A stretch of 64,000 bases of DNA from NCBI GenBank assembly GCA_024228935.1, contig JAAESX010000229.1:1-64000 (forward strand), given 5' to 3'. The position numbers and the translations under genes are program-made. This DNA is from Pseudomonadota bacterium. GTDB taxonomy: Bacteria; Myxococcota_A; UBA796; CAJQPC01. Below, one piece after another: positions 8,274-19,153 of the stretch. Numbering within the stretch: the stretch's first letter is position 1; each line of letters opens with the position of its first letter. The notes under the pieces were generated by a model. The model worked only from the letters and a program-made list of their open reading frames with translations. It was not told the DNA's origin and searched no databases.

Positions 8274-9332
8274 ATGTCCCACGACGACCCCCAGCTCGAC
8301 CTCCTCGACGCGCTCTTGATGCGCGTGCTGGATGGTGAGGCCGACGACGCCGAGAAAGCGCGGCTCCTGGAGCTGGCGGATGCGGACGTGCGTCTCGCTC
8401 AGCAGGTCGAGCTGCGAAACCGTCTGCGGGCGGCGCTCGGCGAGCCCGAGCCCATCGAGATCGTCGGCGAGGTCCTCGCGGCCCTGGCCATCGACGACGG
8501 CTGGGACGCCACGGCTTCGCTCCTGCGGGACGAGCTCCTGGCCGAGGACTCGCTCGACCTGATGGACGCGGTCATGGCCGAGGTGCAGCAGATCGCGCCG
8601 CTGGAGGTGGTGGCCGAAGAGCTTCCGCCCGAGGCCCGCCTGTCGGCCATGATGGACGGCGAGCTGAGCGCCGAGGAGCGTCTCGAGCTCGGTGTCTGGC
8701 TGGCCCAGAACCCCCAGGCGGTCGCCCAGATGACGCGGTGGGCCCAGCTGGGGCACGACCTGCGGTCCGGCGTGGCCGAGCAGACACACGGCGACATCGA
8801 CGTCTGGCCGGCGGTGTCCGGCGAGATCGGGCTCGAGAGCCCCGACCACGTGCCGGGCTGGGATGCGCTGGCGCCTCTCGTCCGGGACGCCGTCCTGGCC
8901 CGCGCCGAGCTGCCCGCTCGGGACGAGGGCGCGCTGACGGCCGCCATCATGAACGCGCTGCCGCGGCCCAAGGTCGTCGAGACCGAGGCGCGGGACTTCG
9001 AGCCGGAGCCCGAGGCCGAGCGGAGCCCCTGGCGCCAGTTCGTCAGCTCGCCGTCCCTGCCGTTCTTCGCGGCGGTCCTGGTGGCCGTGCTGATGATCGG
9101 GCGGGCGGTGTCGCAGCAGGAGGCCCCTGGGGTCGACGAGCCGGCCACCGACCACGTCGCGATGGTGACGCCCGAGGTGTCCGAGGACACGGCGGTCGAG
9201 CTGGCCGCGTACCAGGGCGCCGAGGTCGAGGAGCTCGAGTACGACGACTCGGTCCTGGTGCAGGTCATCCAGATGGACGACGCGCCGATGTTCCTGATGA
9301 TCGACGAAGGCGATGAAGGAGCTGCGTTGTGA
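8274..9332 (+). CDS. Membrane-anchored anti-sigma factor-like protein with duplicated domain
   Basis: 352 residues: a long cytoplasmic N-terminal part, one membrane segment at about 261-279 (LPFFAAVLVAVLMIG) and a ~70-residue acidic extracytoplasmic tail. The N-terminal part contains two copies of an anti-sigma-like unit: LMRVLDGEADDAEKARL (15-31) with GWDATASLLRDELL (77-90), and LSAMMDGELSAEERLEL (123-139) with GWDALAPLVRDAVL (196-209). Position right after an ECF sigma gene supports a role as its anti-sigma factor. No zinc-binding HxxxCxxC is seen. The last codon overlaps the next start as GTGA, so the two are translationally coupled. The partner assignment is inference. Confidence 0.7.
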   Translation: MSHDDPQLDLLDALLMRVLDGEADDAEKARLLELADADVRLAQQVELRNRLRAALGEPEPIEIVGEVLAALAIDDGWDATASLLRDELLAEDSLDLMDAVMAEVQQIAPLEVVAEELPPEARLSAMMDGELSAEERLELGVWLAQNPQAVAQMTRWAQLGHDLRSGVAEQTHGDIDVWPAVSGEIGLESPDHVPGWDALAPLVRDAVLARAELPARDEGALTAAIMNALPRPKVVETEARDFEPEPEAERSPWRQFVSSPSLPFFAAVLVAVLMIGRAVSQQEAPGVDEPATDHVAMVTPEVSEDTAVELAAYQGAEVEELEYDDSVLVQVIQMDDAPMFLMIDEGDEGAAL

Positions 9333-9832
9333 GCCTCGTGACCCGCACCGTTCTCCTGGCCCTGCTCGGGCTCGGCCTGGTCGCTCCGACCACCGCGTTC
9401 GCCGATCCGCCCAAGGCGGGGAAGGCCGCGCCGGCCAAGGGCGGCAAGTCGAAGGCCCCGGCTGTCGGAGCCGTCGACATCGAGCTCATGGTCGTGCACG
9501 CCAAGGACGGCGAAGCGTACGTCGACCCGCGCCTGAAGAGCCTCGAGCCGCACCTGGAGTTCCTGCGGTACGACCGCTTCGAGGTCCTGACCGCCGAGAG
9601 CAGCAAGCTGTCGGGCAAGCCGGCGACGTTCCAGGTCGAGGGCGGACGGAAGGTGGTCGTCTCGGTTCTGAGCAAGGACGACAAGCGCGTCCGGCTGAAG
9701 GTCCAGATGTACAAGGCCGACAAGAAGCTGGTGGACACCACTGTCAGCGTGAACCGCGGGGGCACGTTCGTCGTCGCGGGGCCGAAGTTCCAGGGCGGCA
9801 TGCTGCTGCTGCCGATCACCGCAGACTACTGA
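9329..9832 (+). CDS. Exported basic protein of unknown function, coupled to the anti-sigma gene
   Basis: 167 residues with a clear Sec signal (MSLVTRTVLLALLGLGLV...AFA) and predicted cleavage near residue 25. A Lys/Pro/Gly/Ala-rich spacer follows, then a predicted beta-rich domain with VDIELMVVHAKDGEAYVDP, LEPHLEFLRYDRFEVL and GGMLLLPITADY. The GTG start is read from the GTGA overlap with the anti-sigma stop codon. In sigma/anti-sigma operons a third exported product is often a sensor or a regulated envelope factor, and that is the best guess here. I do not recognise a named family. Confidence 0.65.
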   Translation: MSLVTRTVLLALLGLGLVAPTTAFADPPKAGKAAPAKGGKSKAPAVGAVDIELMVVHAKDGEAYVDPRLKSLEPHLEFLRYDRFEVLTAESSKLSGKPATFQVEGGRKVVVSVLSKDDKRVRLKVQMYKADKKLVDTTVSVNRGGTFVVAGPKFQGGMLLLPITADY

Positions 9833-9852
9833 CGGACGGTTAGATCCGGAGC

Positions 9853-10191
9853 ATGACGCTCTTCGAGAAGATCATCGCCCGCGAGATCCCCGCCGACATC
9901 GTGTACGAGGACGACCACTGCGTCGCCTTTCGCGACATCAATCCGGCCGCTCCGACCCACGTCCTGGTCGTGCCGCGCAAGCCCGTGGTCAACGTGGCCG
10001 AGGCCTCGGCCGAGGACTGTGAGCTGTTGGGCCGCGTGCTCCTTGCGGCTCAGGCGGTGGCCCGCGCCGAGGGGATCGACGGCTCAGGCTACCGGCTCGT
10101 GCTCAACAACGGGGTCGCCGCAGGGCAGAGCGTGTTCCACCTCCACTGCCACGTGCTCGGGGGCCGCGCGCTCTCCTGGCCCCCGGGGTGA
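9853..10191 (+). CDS. HIT family (HinT-like) nucleotide hydrolase
   Basis: 112-residue histidine-triad protein with the family's N-terminal FEKIIAREIPADIVYEDD and AFRDINPAAPTHVLVVPRK segments, GYRLVLNNG, and the C-terminal catalytic triad HLHCHVLGGR. HinT-type enzymes hydrolyse nucleoside 5'-phosphoramidates and acyl-adenylates in the cytoplasm. Length and order match the family closely. The ATG lies exactly 12 bases after TAGATC with no Shine-Dalgarno sequence. It stands alone between the sigma operon and the ASCH-like gene. Confidence 0.92.
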   Translation: MTLFEKIIAREIPADIVYEDDHCVAFRDINPAAPTHVLVVPRKPVVNVAEASAEDCELLGRVLLAAQAVARAEGIDGSGYRLVLNNGVAAGQSVFHLHCHVLGGRALSWPPG

Positions 10192-10252
10192 CAACACGGA
10201 TTCGCCGGGTTCGGCCCAGCGCATTATGAACGCGGGCTGATGAGGAGGCGAC

Positions 10253-10597
10253 TTGGCGACCTACGACGCTGGTGTACACGTCGAAGCGTTCGAGAGCATG
10301 GAGCGCGGTCTGAAGACCGTGTACGCCGTGCTCCAGACGGACGAGTACTCGATGATCTGCTCCGGTGACCGCTTGGAGTTCGGCTCCATCGGCTCCATCA
10401 CCGTGGGCATGGTTCGCCGCTACCCCAGCCTGGAGGCTCTCTGCGAGGCCGAAGGCTGGAAGAACCTCCTCCCCGACGCGCCCTCGGAAGAAGACGCGAT
10501 CGCCGCGGTCCGCGGGATCATCGAGTGGGATCCGGCCCTCGAGGACGAGCGGGGCGTGCTCGCGCTGCGCGTCCGTCAGGTCCGACGCAAGATCTGA
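10253..10597 (+). CDS. ASCH-domain-like small protein
   Basis: 114 residues with the pattern of ASCH/YqfB-like RNA-binding or hydrolase domains: FESMERGLKTVYAVL, a GDRLEFGS turn, the strand ITVGMVRRYPSLEALCEAEGW, and a late strand VLALRVRQVRRK. The family is linked to RNA binding or base and nucleoside modification, and no activity can be assigned here. Start is TTG at 10253 because AGGAGG sits five bases upstream, the best ribosome-binding site in this region. Its TGA abuts the stop of the convergent HD gene to make TGATCA. Confidence 0.55.
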   Translation: MATYDAGVHVEAFESMERGLKTVYAVLQTDEYSMICSGDRLEFGSIGSITVGMVRRYPSLEALCEAEGWKNLLPDAPSEEDAIAAVRGIIEWDPALEDERGVLALRVRQVRRKI

Positions 10598-11086
10598 TCA
10601 GGCGGGTCTGACCAGCGCCGCGAGCTCGGACGAACCGAGCTTCGCCAGCGCCGAGTCGACGAACTCTGCTGTGTCCAGGTCCTCGCTCTCGTAGCGGGCG
10701 GCCATGAGCGCCATGTCGAGCTTGTCGCAGGCCTTCACGAACCGGCCCTCGGGGGTCGTGCCGTAGGCGTCGAAGAACCCGACCAGTTCCAGATGGTTGG
10801 GGAACTCCGCGGTCATCTCCACGAAGGCCTCCCGCTCACGGACCGGCTTGTCGGTCAGGTCGTCGTGTGGGGTCAGGTCGCCGATGCGGACCTCGGCCAG
10901 ATCGTGCACCGTGGCGATGGCGAGGGCCGCCTCGCGGTCCAGGTCGGCCGGGCAGAGGACGAGCACCAGGAAGGTGACCCCCCACGTGTGGGCGGCCACC
11001 GACTCGGGCGAGGGGACGCCGACCCGGACCCAGCCCGCGCGAGCGAGGTCCTTCAGCGCCAGCGCCTCGATGAGACGGTCCCTCAT
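10598..11086 (-). CDS. HD-domain hydrolase (YfbR/HDDC2-like 5'-nucleotidase)
   Basis: 162 residues with the metal-binding HD layout: His in ESVAAHTWGV, HD in ATVHDLAEVRIGD, and Asp in ACDKLDMALM. These are the spacings of YfbR/HDDC2 proteins, which dephosphorylate deoxynucleoside 5'-monophosphates. It is the last gene of a three-gene operon (E1 alpha/beta, acyltransferase, HD), and its ATG overlaps the acyltransferase stop as ATGA. There is no obvious metabolic link to the two upstream genes beyond co-transcription. Confidence 0.8.
   Translation of the reverse strand: MRDRLIEALALKDLARAGWVRVGVPSPESVAAHTWGVTFLVLVLCPADLDREAALAIATVHDLAEVRIGDLTPHDDLTDKPVREREAFVEMTAEFPNHLELVGFFDAYGTTPEGRFVKACDKLDMALMAARYESEDLDTAEFVDSALAKLGSSELAALVRPA
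10623..10641 (+). terminator. Hairpin downstream of the ASCH-like gene, inside the convergent HD gene
   Basis: AGCTCGG-ACGAA-CCGAGCT, a perfect 7-bp stem 26 bases after the ASCH-like stop. It lies within the last codons of the convergent HD gene, so it may end plus-strand transcription. No T-run. Confidence 0.3.
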
Positions 11087-12083
11087 GTCACCCGTGCGCG
11101 CTGATCGGGGCGGGACATCGAGATCACGACCGGCTGGTCGCTCTTCTGGGCCTCGATGAAGTCGGCGCGATCCCGCAGCCCGCGCCAGCCGAGCTGGATG
11201 AGGACCTGGGCGACCGGCCCGCCCATCGCCTCACCCGGGCCGGGCAGCAGCACGACGTCGGGTGCGTAGTCGCCGAGAGCCGTGGCGACACAGGCCGTCA
11301 GGTCGAAGGTCGCCGTCACCTGGTCGCCGAGCGTCCAGTCCTCGATGTCCTCGGGATCGCTGAAGCTGCGGAACACCTGGCCGCGCCCGTCCACGAGGGG
11401 GGTGTGGGGTGCCGCGAAGGGCAGCGCGATCTCCTCCATCGCCCGGTCCGAGGTCGGCTGCATCAGCGGCGTGTGGAACGCGGAGTGCAGCGGCAGTTGG
11501 AGCGGGAAGGTGCGCGGTCCGCGCTCGACCTTGGGCAGCTCGGCGAGCATCGCCCGCACCGCCGGCGTCGTCCCGGCGAGCACCGCGGTCCCGCCGAGCC
11601 GGATGGAGAGGTGTACGTCGTCGCGCTCCAGAGCCGCATCCACCGTCGCCTGGAGCGTCGGGTCCGGCCGCCAGTCGGCGTCGGTCGTCGGGTACAGGAT
11701 CTGGCCCCCGATGACGTTGCCGGCCTGCCAGCTCCCCATGGTCTCGACCAGCGTCGCGGCGGCGTCCAGGTCGAGCACGCCGCTGGCCGCCAGGGCGGTG
11801 TACCAGCCCATCGAGTTGCCGCCGACGCAGACGATGTCCGTCCGCTCGCGGTCCACCGTGGCCAGGTCCGCCAGGCCCGCTCCGAAGGTCAGGATCGAGG
11901 CGTTCTCGCCGGCCACGTGCAGCTTGGCGCTGTACCGGTCCGCCCCGTCCATCTCTCGCAGGGTGGGTCGGCCCAGCCCGGCGCGAAAGGCGTCCAGGCG
12001 GTCGAGGATCGCGCTCGGGCCTTGCAGCGAGCCGAGCTGGTCCCGCTGGTAGCTCCCGCGCCCAGGGAAGAGGAGGAACGCCC

Positions 12084-12087
<4 letters not shown>
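11083..12087 (-). CDS. FabD-like acyltransferase lacking the malonyl-binding Arg
   Basis: 334-residue protein of the ACP S-acyltransferase (FabD/PKS-AT) fold. The nucleophile elbow is GGNSMGW (Ser92 in place of GHSLGE) and the catalytic His is in FHTPLMQP (His205). The N-terminal FPGRGSY replaces the usual FPGQGSQ. The Arg that clamps the malonyl carboxylate (Arg117 of E. coli FabD, 25 residues after Ser) aligns with Met117 in LVETMG, so a non-carboxylated acyl donor is likely. It overlaps the E1 stop (ATGA) and the HD start (ATGA). It is possibly a loader of acyl-CoA made by the adjacent dehydrogenase; that is inference. Confidence 0.75.
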
Positions 12088-14297
<2,210 letters not shown>

Positions 14298-14321
14298 CGG
14301 ACCCTCCTCGGGGACGCGGGT

Positions 14322-15140
14322 TTAACGCTCGTCGATGCGCGTAGCCCGCACGAATGCATAGCCGAAGGGGCCACCCTGCCCGCGGTGGGCCAGGTACTCC
14401 AGCCCCCGCGAGGCGCTCATCCGGAGTGCCTTTGGACCATCGGCCGCGGCGACGGCTCGCGCCCAGTCCTCCAGGTTCGGCAGCACCTGGTCTCCGACGT
14501 CCTCGACCTGGACGTCCGAGAAGGGCAGGGCACCGAGCACGGCCGCCCAGTCCTCTGAGGTCCCCAGCTCGGGTGCGCCGATCGCTCGTCGCAGTCCGTC
14601 CCGGACGAAGCCGTCGTAGATGCGCGTGCGCTCGCGCTTCTCGACCAGGTCGGCCAGGAGCAGGCGCCCGCCTGTCTTCAGCGCCAGCCAGGCCTGGTGC
14701 GCGAACTGCCGGCGGTCGCGGAACTGGTGGGCCGCCTCGATGCACAGCACGCCGTCGAAGGTCGGTGTGGGCCACGGCATACGGTCCGCGTCGCCGCCTC
14801 GGATGTGGAGTCGTGGGTGGCGCGGTGCCTCGCTCCGGCGCTTCGCGTCCAGCTCGAAGGCGGTGATCTCCAGGGTGGGGTGTGCGGCCAGGAGCTGGAC
14901 CGCGGCCCCGCAGCCGCCGGCGCCGACGTCGAGCCAGTGTCCTTCCAGCGCCTCGCCCGCCACCAGGGCGTCGATCAGGGCCTGCTGCCGCGCGGCCAGA
15001 TCGCCCTCGGAGCCGTAGCCCAGGTTGGCGTAGCCGCTGTGGCCGACGGCGCTGTCCCGCAAGACACCGATCCAGGCGTTGTTGTCCCGGGCTCGCTTCG
15101 TGGCGTCGATGCGGATGAGCTGTTTCAGGGCAGAGAGCAT
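14322..15140 (-). CDS. Class I SAM-dependent methyltransferase
   Basis: 272 residues with a Rossmann methyltransferase core: motif I HWLDVGAGGCGAAVQLLAA (about 70-88), acidic loop ITAFELDAKRR, GGDADRMPWP, motif IV FDGVLCIEAAHQF and ALKTGGRLLLADLVEK. This resembles the UbiE/sterol/gamma-tocopherol-type small-molecule methyltransferases. The substrate is unknown. It is the third gene of the SixA-Ppx-methyltransferase operon; its start lies inside the last codons of the Ppx gene (16-base overlap). Confidence 0.85.
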   Translation of the reverse strand: MLSALKQLIRIDATKRARDNNAWIGVLRDSAVGHSGYANLGYGSEGDLAARQQALIDALVAGEALEGHWLDVGAGGCGAAVQLLAAHPTLEITAFELDAKRRSEAPRHPRLHIRGGDADRMPWPTPTFDGVLCIEAAHQFRDRRQFAHQAWLALKTGGRLLLADLVEKRERTRIYDGFVRDGLRRAIGAPELGTSEDWAAVLGALPFSDVQVEDVGDQVLPNLEDWARAVAAADGPKALRMSASRGLEYLAHRGQGGPFGYAFVRATRIDER

Positions 15141-15988
15141 TCGGCCAGCTCCTGTACGAGGCCCTCGCGCAGGGCGCTCTGGCTGGTGGTGAACCCCGGC
15201 AGCCCCAGTCCGTCGAGCAGGGCCAGCACCGCGACCGCCCCCATCGGCAGGGTTCGCACCCGACGCGCATCCACACCCGGGAGACTCATCGGATCGCGCG
15301 TCGTCAACGCGGCGACCAGGCCAGCGAGCTCGTCGCGCGACACCGACAGTCCATGCCGGTCGTCCCACGGCTCCTCCCGCGAGGCGGCGGCCATCTGCCC
15401 CAGGGTAAGCGCGGTGCCCGCACAGCCGGCGGCCAGCGGCGCGCTCGGTACGTCCAGCGGCGCGAGCAGGCTCGCCATCCGGGCCTCGACATCGGATCTG
15501 GACCCGAGCGCGGTCGCGCTCTGGTGACCCAGCGGCAGGCTGACGGCGTAGTCCGGGCTCGTCCGACCGACGGCGATCTCGGTCGAGCGCCCGCCAAGGT
15601 CGAACACCAGGCCGTGCTCGAAGCCCAGCCCATGCCGTGCACCGCGCCACGCCAGCCGCGCCTCGTCCTCGCCGCTGAGGACGCGCAGCTCGAGGCCGAG
15701 CTCGTCTCGGGCGCGCTCCAGCAGGACCGCCGCATTGCTCGCGTCGCGCAGGGATGCCGTGCCGCTTGCTCGGAACGCGACGCAGCCCAGGTCCATCGCC
15801 TGGTCGCGGAACGCGCTCAGCGCCTCGAGGCAGCCTTCGATGGCCGAGGTGCGCAGGGCCCCGTGCTCGAACTCGCCGAGCCGGACCGCCGACCGACCGG
15901 TCGCGATGGTCTCCCCGTCCGCGACCACCTGGAGATGAAGCGAGTTGCTGCCGACGTCGACGACGCCGATCGCGGTCAACGCAGGCAC
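15125..15988 (-). CDS. Ppx/GppA-family phosphatase
   Basis: 287 residues, only the actin-like phosphatase domain of the exopolyphosphatase/guanosine-pentaphosphatase family, without the C-terminal HD-like part of E. coli Ppx. Motifs seen are GVVDVGSNSLHLQVV (phosphate 1), AFRASGTASLRDASN, RVLSGEDEARLAWRGA, LVFDLGGRSTEIAV (phosphate 2) and AAGCAGTALTL. It would hydrolyse terminal phosphates of polyphosphate or pppGpp. It overlaps SixA upstream by 13 bases and the methyltransferase downstream by 16. Confidence 0.88.
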   Translation of the reverse strand: MPALTAIGVVDVGSNSLHLQVVADGETIATGRSAVRLGEFEHGALRTSAIEGCLEALSAFRDQAMDLGCVAFRASGTASLRDASNAAVLLERARDELGLELRVLSGEDEARLAWRGARHGLGFEHGLVFDLGGRSTEIAVGRTSPDYAVSLPLGHQSATALGSRSDVEARMASLLAPLDVPSAPLAAGCAGTALTLGQMAAASREEPWDDRHGLSVSRDELAGLVAALTTRDPMSLPGVDARRVRTLPMGAVAVLALLDGLGLPGFTTSQSALREGLVQELAECSLP

Positions 15989-16446
15989 CGAGCGAAGGTC
16001 GGGGGCGCGAAGAACAGGAGCTGACCCGGGCTGCGCGGGGGCAGGCCGTCGACGCGGTAGCAGGCGACGGTCGCGGGCTCGAAGGGCATGTGTCCCGAGG
16101 CCCCGACGAGCTGGGAGGCCAGGCGTGAGAGTCCGGGGTTGTGTCCCACGATGACGGGATCGACGACGCCGAGCCAGCCCATCTCGTCGAACAGATCGTC
16201 ATCGGTGTGCACGACCTGGGAGAGCACTTCGTGCTGCAGGCCAGGGAAGTACTCCAGGACGATGGCGGCGGTCATCTGCGAGCGGAGCAGGGGGCTGCAC
16301 ACCACGGCGCCAGGGGACCAGCCGCCGGACTTCAGACCCTTCACGACTTCGTGAACGATCTCGGCCCCATGAGGGGTCAGCGCGCGCGAGGCGTCGGACC
16401 CCGTCCAGCTCTCTGCGATGCCGTGTCGCATCAGGGTGAGGACCAT
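15976..16446 (-). CDS. sixA: SixA-type phosphohistidine phosphatase
   Basis: 156-residue histidine phosphatase of the small SixA class: LTLMRHGIAESW with the nucleophilic His8, SRALTPHGAEIV, VCSPLLRSQMTAAIV and the second active-site His in VIVGHNPGLSRL. SixA removes phosphate from histidine of phosphotransfer domains or PTS proteins. It heads the operon SixA > Ppx > methyltransferase. The ATG is exactly 12 bases after TAAGGT, whose TAA is also the stop codon of the upstream TPR gene, and there is no ribosome-binding site. Confidence 0.88.
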   Translation of the reverse strand: MVLTLMRHGIAESWTGSDASRALTPHGAEIVHEVVKGLKSGGWSPGAVVCSPLLRSQMTAAIVLEYFPGLQHEVLSQVVHTDDDLFDEMGWLGVVDPVIVGHNPGLSRLASQLVGASGHMPFEPATVACYRVDGLPPRSPGQLLFFAPPTFARCLR

Positions 16447-16455
16447 GAGCGCACC

Positions 16456-17103
16456 TTAGAAGCGGTGGGTGCCGAAGTCCACACCAGCAGCTCGAGCGGC
16501 CTTGCTGATGGCGGCCACGAGCTGGGCCTCCTCGGCGGCGTCGGCGACGGTGTGGGCGGCACGGAGGTGGAGCTCGGCGTCCGTCGGGACGGCGCGAGCC
16601 AGGCAGAGGTGGCACAGCACCTGCTCTCGGACGGCGCCTGCTGTCTGGGCGAGCGCCAGGCCGGCTCGGGCGATGGGGGCGCCGTCCTGGCCAGCGTCGA
16701 GCAGGACGTTGGCCTTCCGGACGTGCATGGCGGCGCGCTCGGCGTCCGAGCTCGCCTCGGCCAGGAGCTCGTCGAGTGGGCGAGCCAGGTCCTCGGCCTC
16801 GGCGAGTCGAACGCGCTGCTCGTCCTGCTGGGCCGCCAGGGCGGTGTAGACCCGACCGTTCAGCTCGCGGAGCTGCTTCAGGCCCGCGTGGTCGTCCAGG
16901 CGCTTTGCGACCCGCATGGCCTGTCGGACGGCCTCCTTGGCCTCGTCCAGGCGACCGAGCTCGAACAGCGCCTGGCCGTACAGCCCGAACGCGGGTCCGC
17001 GCTGGTTGTCGGGCAGCTCGCCGGCCAGGATGGGCTCGAGGAGACGTGCGCCCTCAGCCCAGCGGCGCGCGGACAGGAGCTGCACCACGCGAATCAGGCT
17101 CAA
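16456..17103 (-). CDS. TPR-repeat protein
   Basis: 215 residues of helical repeats: AEGARLLEPILAGEL, GPAFGLYGQALFELGRLDEAKEAV (a textbook TPR), KQLRELNGRVYTALA, and AMHVRKANVLLDAG followed by ARAGLALAQTAG. No signal peptide, so a cytoplasmic scaffold. The start is TTG at 17103: it overlaps the upstream stop as TTGA and has CGAGGA six bases before it. It is the last gene of the MoxR/vWA/adenosylhomocysteinase-like cluster and translationally coupled to it. Partners are unknown. Confidence 0.7.
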   Translation of the reverse strand: MSLIRVVQLLSARRWAEGARLLEPILAGELPDNQRGPAFGLYGQALFELGRLDEAKEAVRQAMRVAKRLDDHAGLKQLRELNGRVYTALAAQQDEQRVRLAEAEDLARPLDELLAEASSDAERAAMHVRKANVLLDAGQDGAPIARAGLALAQTAGAVREQVLCHLCLARAVPTDAELHLRAAHTVADAAEEAQLVAAISKAARAAGVDFGTHRF

Positions 17104-18248
17104 CCGTGTCCTCGAGCGGCGAGCGCGAGGCGGGCGGCCTCCTCTTCGAGCGCACGGGGGACGAGCACCTCGCCACGGAACGCCTTGGTGTTGGCGAGCC
17201 ATTCGAGCGTCAGCCCCAGGAGGGCGAAGTGCAGGAGCACGGGCTCGGGCGAGCCGGCGTTCAGGACGATATTCAGCGGGTTGCCGGCTCCCAGGACGGT
17301 GAGCCAGGGAGCCTTGGCCCCCAGTCGGTAGCGCACGCAGTGCGGGCCGAGCTGATCGCCGGAGACGGCGGCCGCCTTCAGCCCGGCGACGTCGATCTCG
17401 TCGGCGCCGTGGCCGGCGTTCACCAGCAGCATGTCGGTCGTGGCGAGCTCGAGCTGCTCGACGGTGAGGCAGCCGGGGTGGCCGGTGACCGTGCAGCAGA
17501 TGTCGGCGCGGGCGATGCCGTCCTCGATCGTCGGCGTGGGGAAGCCGTCGTACGTCGCCACCAGACGCCGCACCGGGTCGATCTCCACCACCTCGACGCT
17601 GGCGCCGCGGGCGCGGGCATAGTTCGCCAGCCCCTGGCCGACCGGGCCGTACCCGATGACCAGCACCCGACGGCCAGCCAGGTGGACGCCGGTGATCGAG
17701 GTGACGCAGGGCCACAGACCCTCGCCGACGCCGTGCCGGTTCTCGACGTTGGCCTTCAGCAGCCCGTTGTTGATGTTCACGACGCCGAACGGCACATCGC
17801 TGGCGCGCAGGCGGTTGATGCCGGTCTGGGTGATCTCGACCGCGCCGTGGAGACCCTCGATGGCCTCGGGCTTGCGCTCGAGGAGCGTGCCGAGCAGCTC
17901 GAAGCCCACGTCGGCGATGAGGTCGGCGCCGTGCTCGAGCGTCGCCAGATGCCGGTCGTGGTTGTCCCGATCGCGGCCGTGCACGACCTCGATGCCCTGC
18001 TCGCGCAGGAGCGCGACGACGCTGGGGTCCGTGGTGTGCACGTTGGCGGCGCACACGACCCAATCGCCGCCGCCCAGCGTCAGCTCGCGCAGAAGCGCAG
18101 CGGTGAGCGTCGTCAGGTGGGCGTTGACGGCGATGCGCTTCCCCTCCCAAGGCCGGCTCCGCGCCCAGCGCAGGCCCAGCTTCGGCATCAAGGGGAAGAA
18201 GGTGTTGATCCGGCCGACCTCGGCGGCGGCTGCGGTGCTGCGATCCAC
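17100..18248 (-). CDS. Adenosylhomocysteinase-like NAD-binding protein
   Basis: 382 residues with the S-adenosylhomocysteine hydrolase layout: N-terminal MPKLGLRWARSRPWEGKRIAV and VNAHLTTLTAALLREL (substrate His/Thr), LIADVGFELL, EITQTGINRL (family EETTTG), NINNGLLKAN (family NDSVTKSK), and the NAD-binding VLVIGYGPVGQGLA with EIDP. Several active-site motifs are altered, so it may be a divergent or neofunctionalised member rather than housekeeping SahH, which is also usually longer (420-470). GTG at 18248 is chosen because GGAGG lies six bases upstream. It sits between a vWA gene and a TPR gene, an unusual context. Confidence 0.72.
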   Translation of the reverse strand: MDRSTAAAAEVGRINTFFPLMPKLGLRWARSRPWEGKRIAVNAHLTTLTAALLRELTLGGGDWVVCAANVHTTDPSVVALLREQGIEVVHGRDRDNHDRHLATLEHGADLIADVGFELLGTLLERKPEAIEGLHGAVEITQTGINRLRASDVPFGVVNINNGLLKANVENRHGVGEGLWPCVTSITGVHLAGRRVLVIGYGPVGQGLANYARARGASVEVVEIDPVRRLVATYDGFPTPTIEDGIARADICCTVTGHPGCLTVEQLELATTDMLLVNAGHGADEIDVAGLKAAAVSGDQLGPHCVRYRLGAKAPWLTVLGAGNPLNIVLNAGSPEPVLLHFALLGLTLEWLANTKAFRGEVLVPRALEEEAARLALAARGHG

Positions 18249-18279
18249 GCGATCCTCCAAGGGATTTCCGCTATCGCGG

Positions 18280-19095
18280 TCAGACCCGAAAGACCTCACG
18301 GATCACGCGCTTCACGACGTCGGGCAGCGCCATGTACGTCGGAGCGTGGAAGCGTCGCCCTCGTCCGGCGCGCGCCATCGCCCGACAGGCACGGGTTCCC
18401 TGGGGCAGATCATGGCCCAGCTGGACGACGTGCAGGCACGGAAAACGCCCCGCCACGTGGACCGGGTCGTCGCCCACATTGGCGATGCCGTCCGACAGCA
18501 GCAGCCCGACGCGCTCGCGGCGCCCGCTGGCACGGAGCTCGCCGAGACCGGTCTCCAGGCCGGCCGCGACGTGGGTGTAGCCCTGGGCCGGCACCATCAG
18601 GATCCGCCTGACCAGCTCGCGGATCGGGACGCGCTCCCGCAGCCGGACCAGCGTGTGGGCCGTGGTGTCGAAGGCGACGACCGAGACGTTCTCGAGCTTC
18701 AGCTGGAGGATCGCGGCCGCGACGGCCAGCAGCGCAATCTTCTCGCCGGTCATCGACAGGCTCATGTCCAGGATCGCGACGACGTCGGCGTCCCGGGGCT
18801 CTCGCCGGGTCACGACCACCTCGTCCCAGGGCGCCCGCCGACCGTCCGTGGGGATGCGGCGGGGCTGCTCCAGGGTCGCGTCCAGGTCCAGGTCGCCCTC
18901 GGCGGGCCAGGTGTCGTGCACCACTCGCGTCGGGCTGGCGGCGTGGCGCAACAGCGAGCGTGCTCGCTGGACGATCGCGTCGAGCGCGCGCTCGGTCACC
19001 GCATCGAGCTGTCGACTGCCCGCGAGGGTCTTCTTCAGCCGGTGGAGCTGCTGGGCGGCCTCCCAGCCGTCGGGGAGCGCGGCGTCGATCTGCAT
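18280..19095 (-). CDS. von Willebrand factor A-domain protein, MoxR partner
   Basis: 271 residues as given; the C-terminal ~170 form a vWA domain with MIDAS motif VVAILDMSLSM, conserved Thr in GYTHVAAGL and LLLSDGIANVG. The N-terminal half is helical (WEAAQQLHRLKKTLAG). vWA proteins next to MoxR ATPases act as adaptor/chaperone pairs, like ViaA-RavA. The ATG at 19095 has a poor ribosome-binding site and the frame stays open upstream. An ATG overlapping the MoxR stop (ATGA at 19154-19157) would be in frame if one base were restored in the C/G-rich run just downstream, giving a start MSRPEGDPRF. I therefore suspect a missing base. Confidence 0.75.
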   Translation of the reverse strand: MQIDAALPDGWEAAQQLHRLKKTLAGSRQLDAVTERALDAIVQRARSLLRHAASPTRVVHDTWPAEGDLDLDATLEQPRRIPTDGRRAPWDEVVVTRREPRDADVVAILDMSLSMTGEKIALLAVAAAILQLKLENVSVVAFDTTAHTLVRLRERVPIRELVRRILMVPAQGYTHVAAGLETGLGELRASGRRERVGLLLSDGIANVGDDPVHVAGRFPCLHVVQLGHDLPQGTRACRAMARAGRGRRFHAPTYMALPDVVKRVIREVFRV

Positions 19096-19153
19096 CGAGG
19101 CGGCGGCCAGCGAGGGCGCCTCGAGGACGAAGCGGGGGTCCCCCTCGGGCGGC

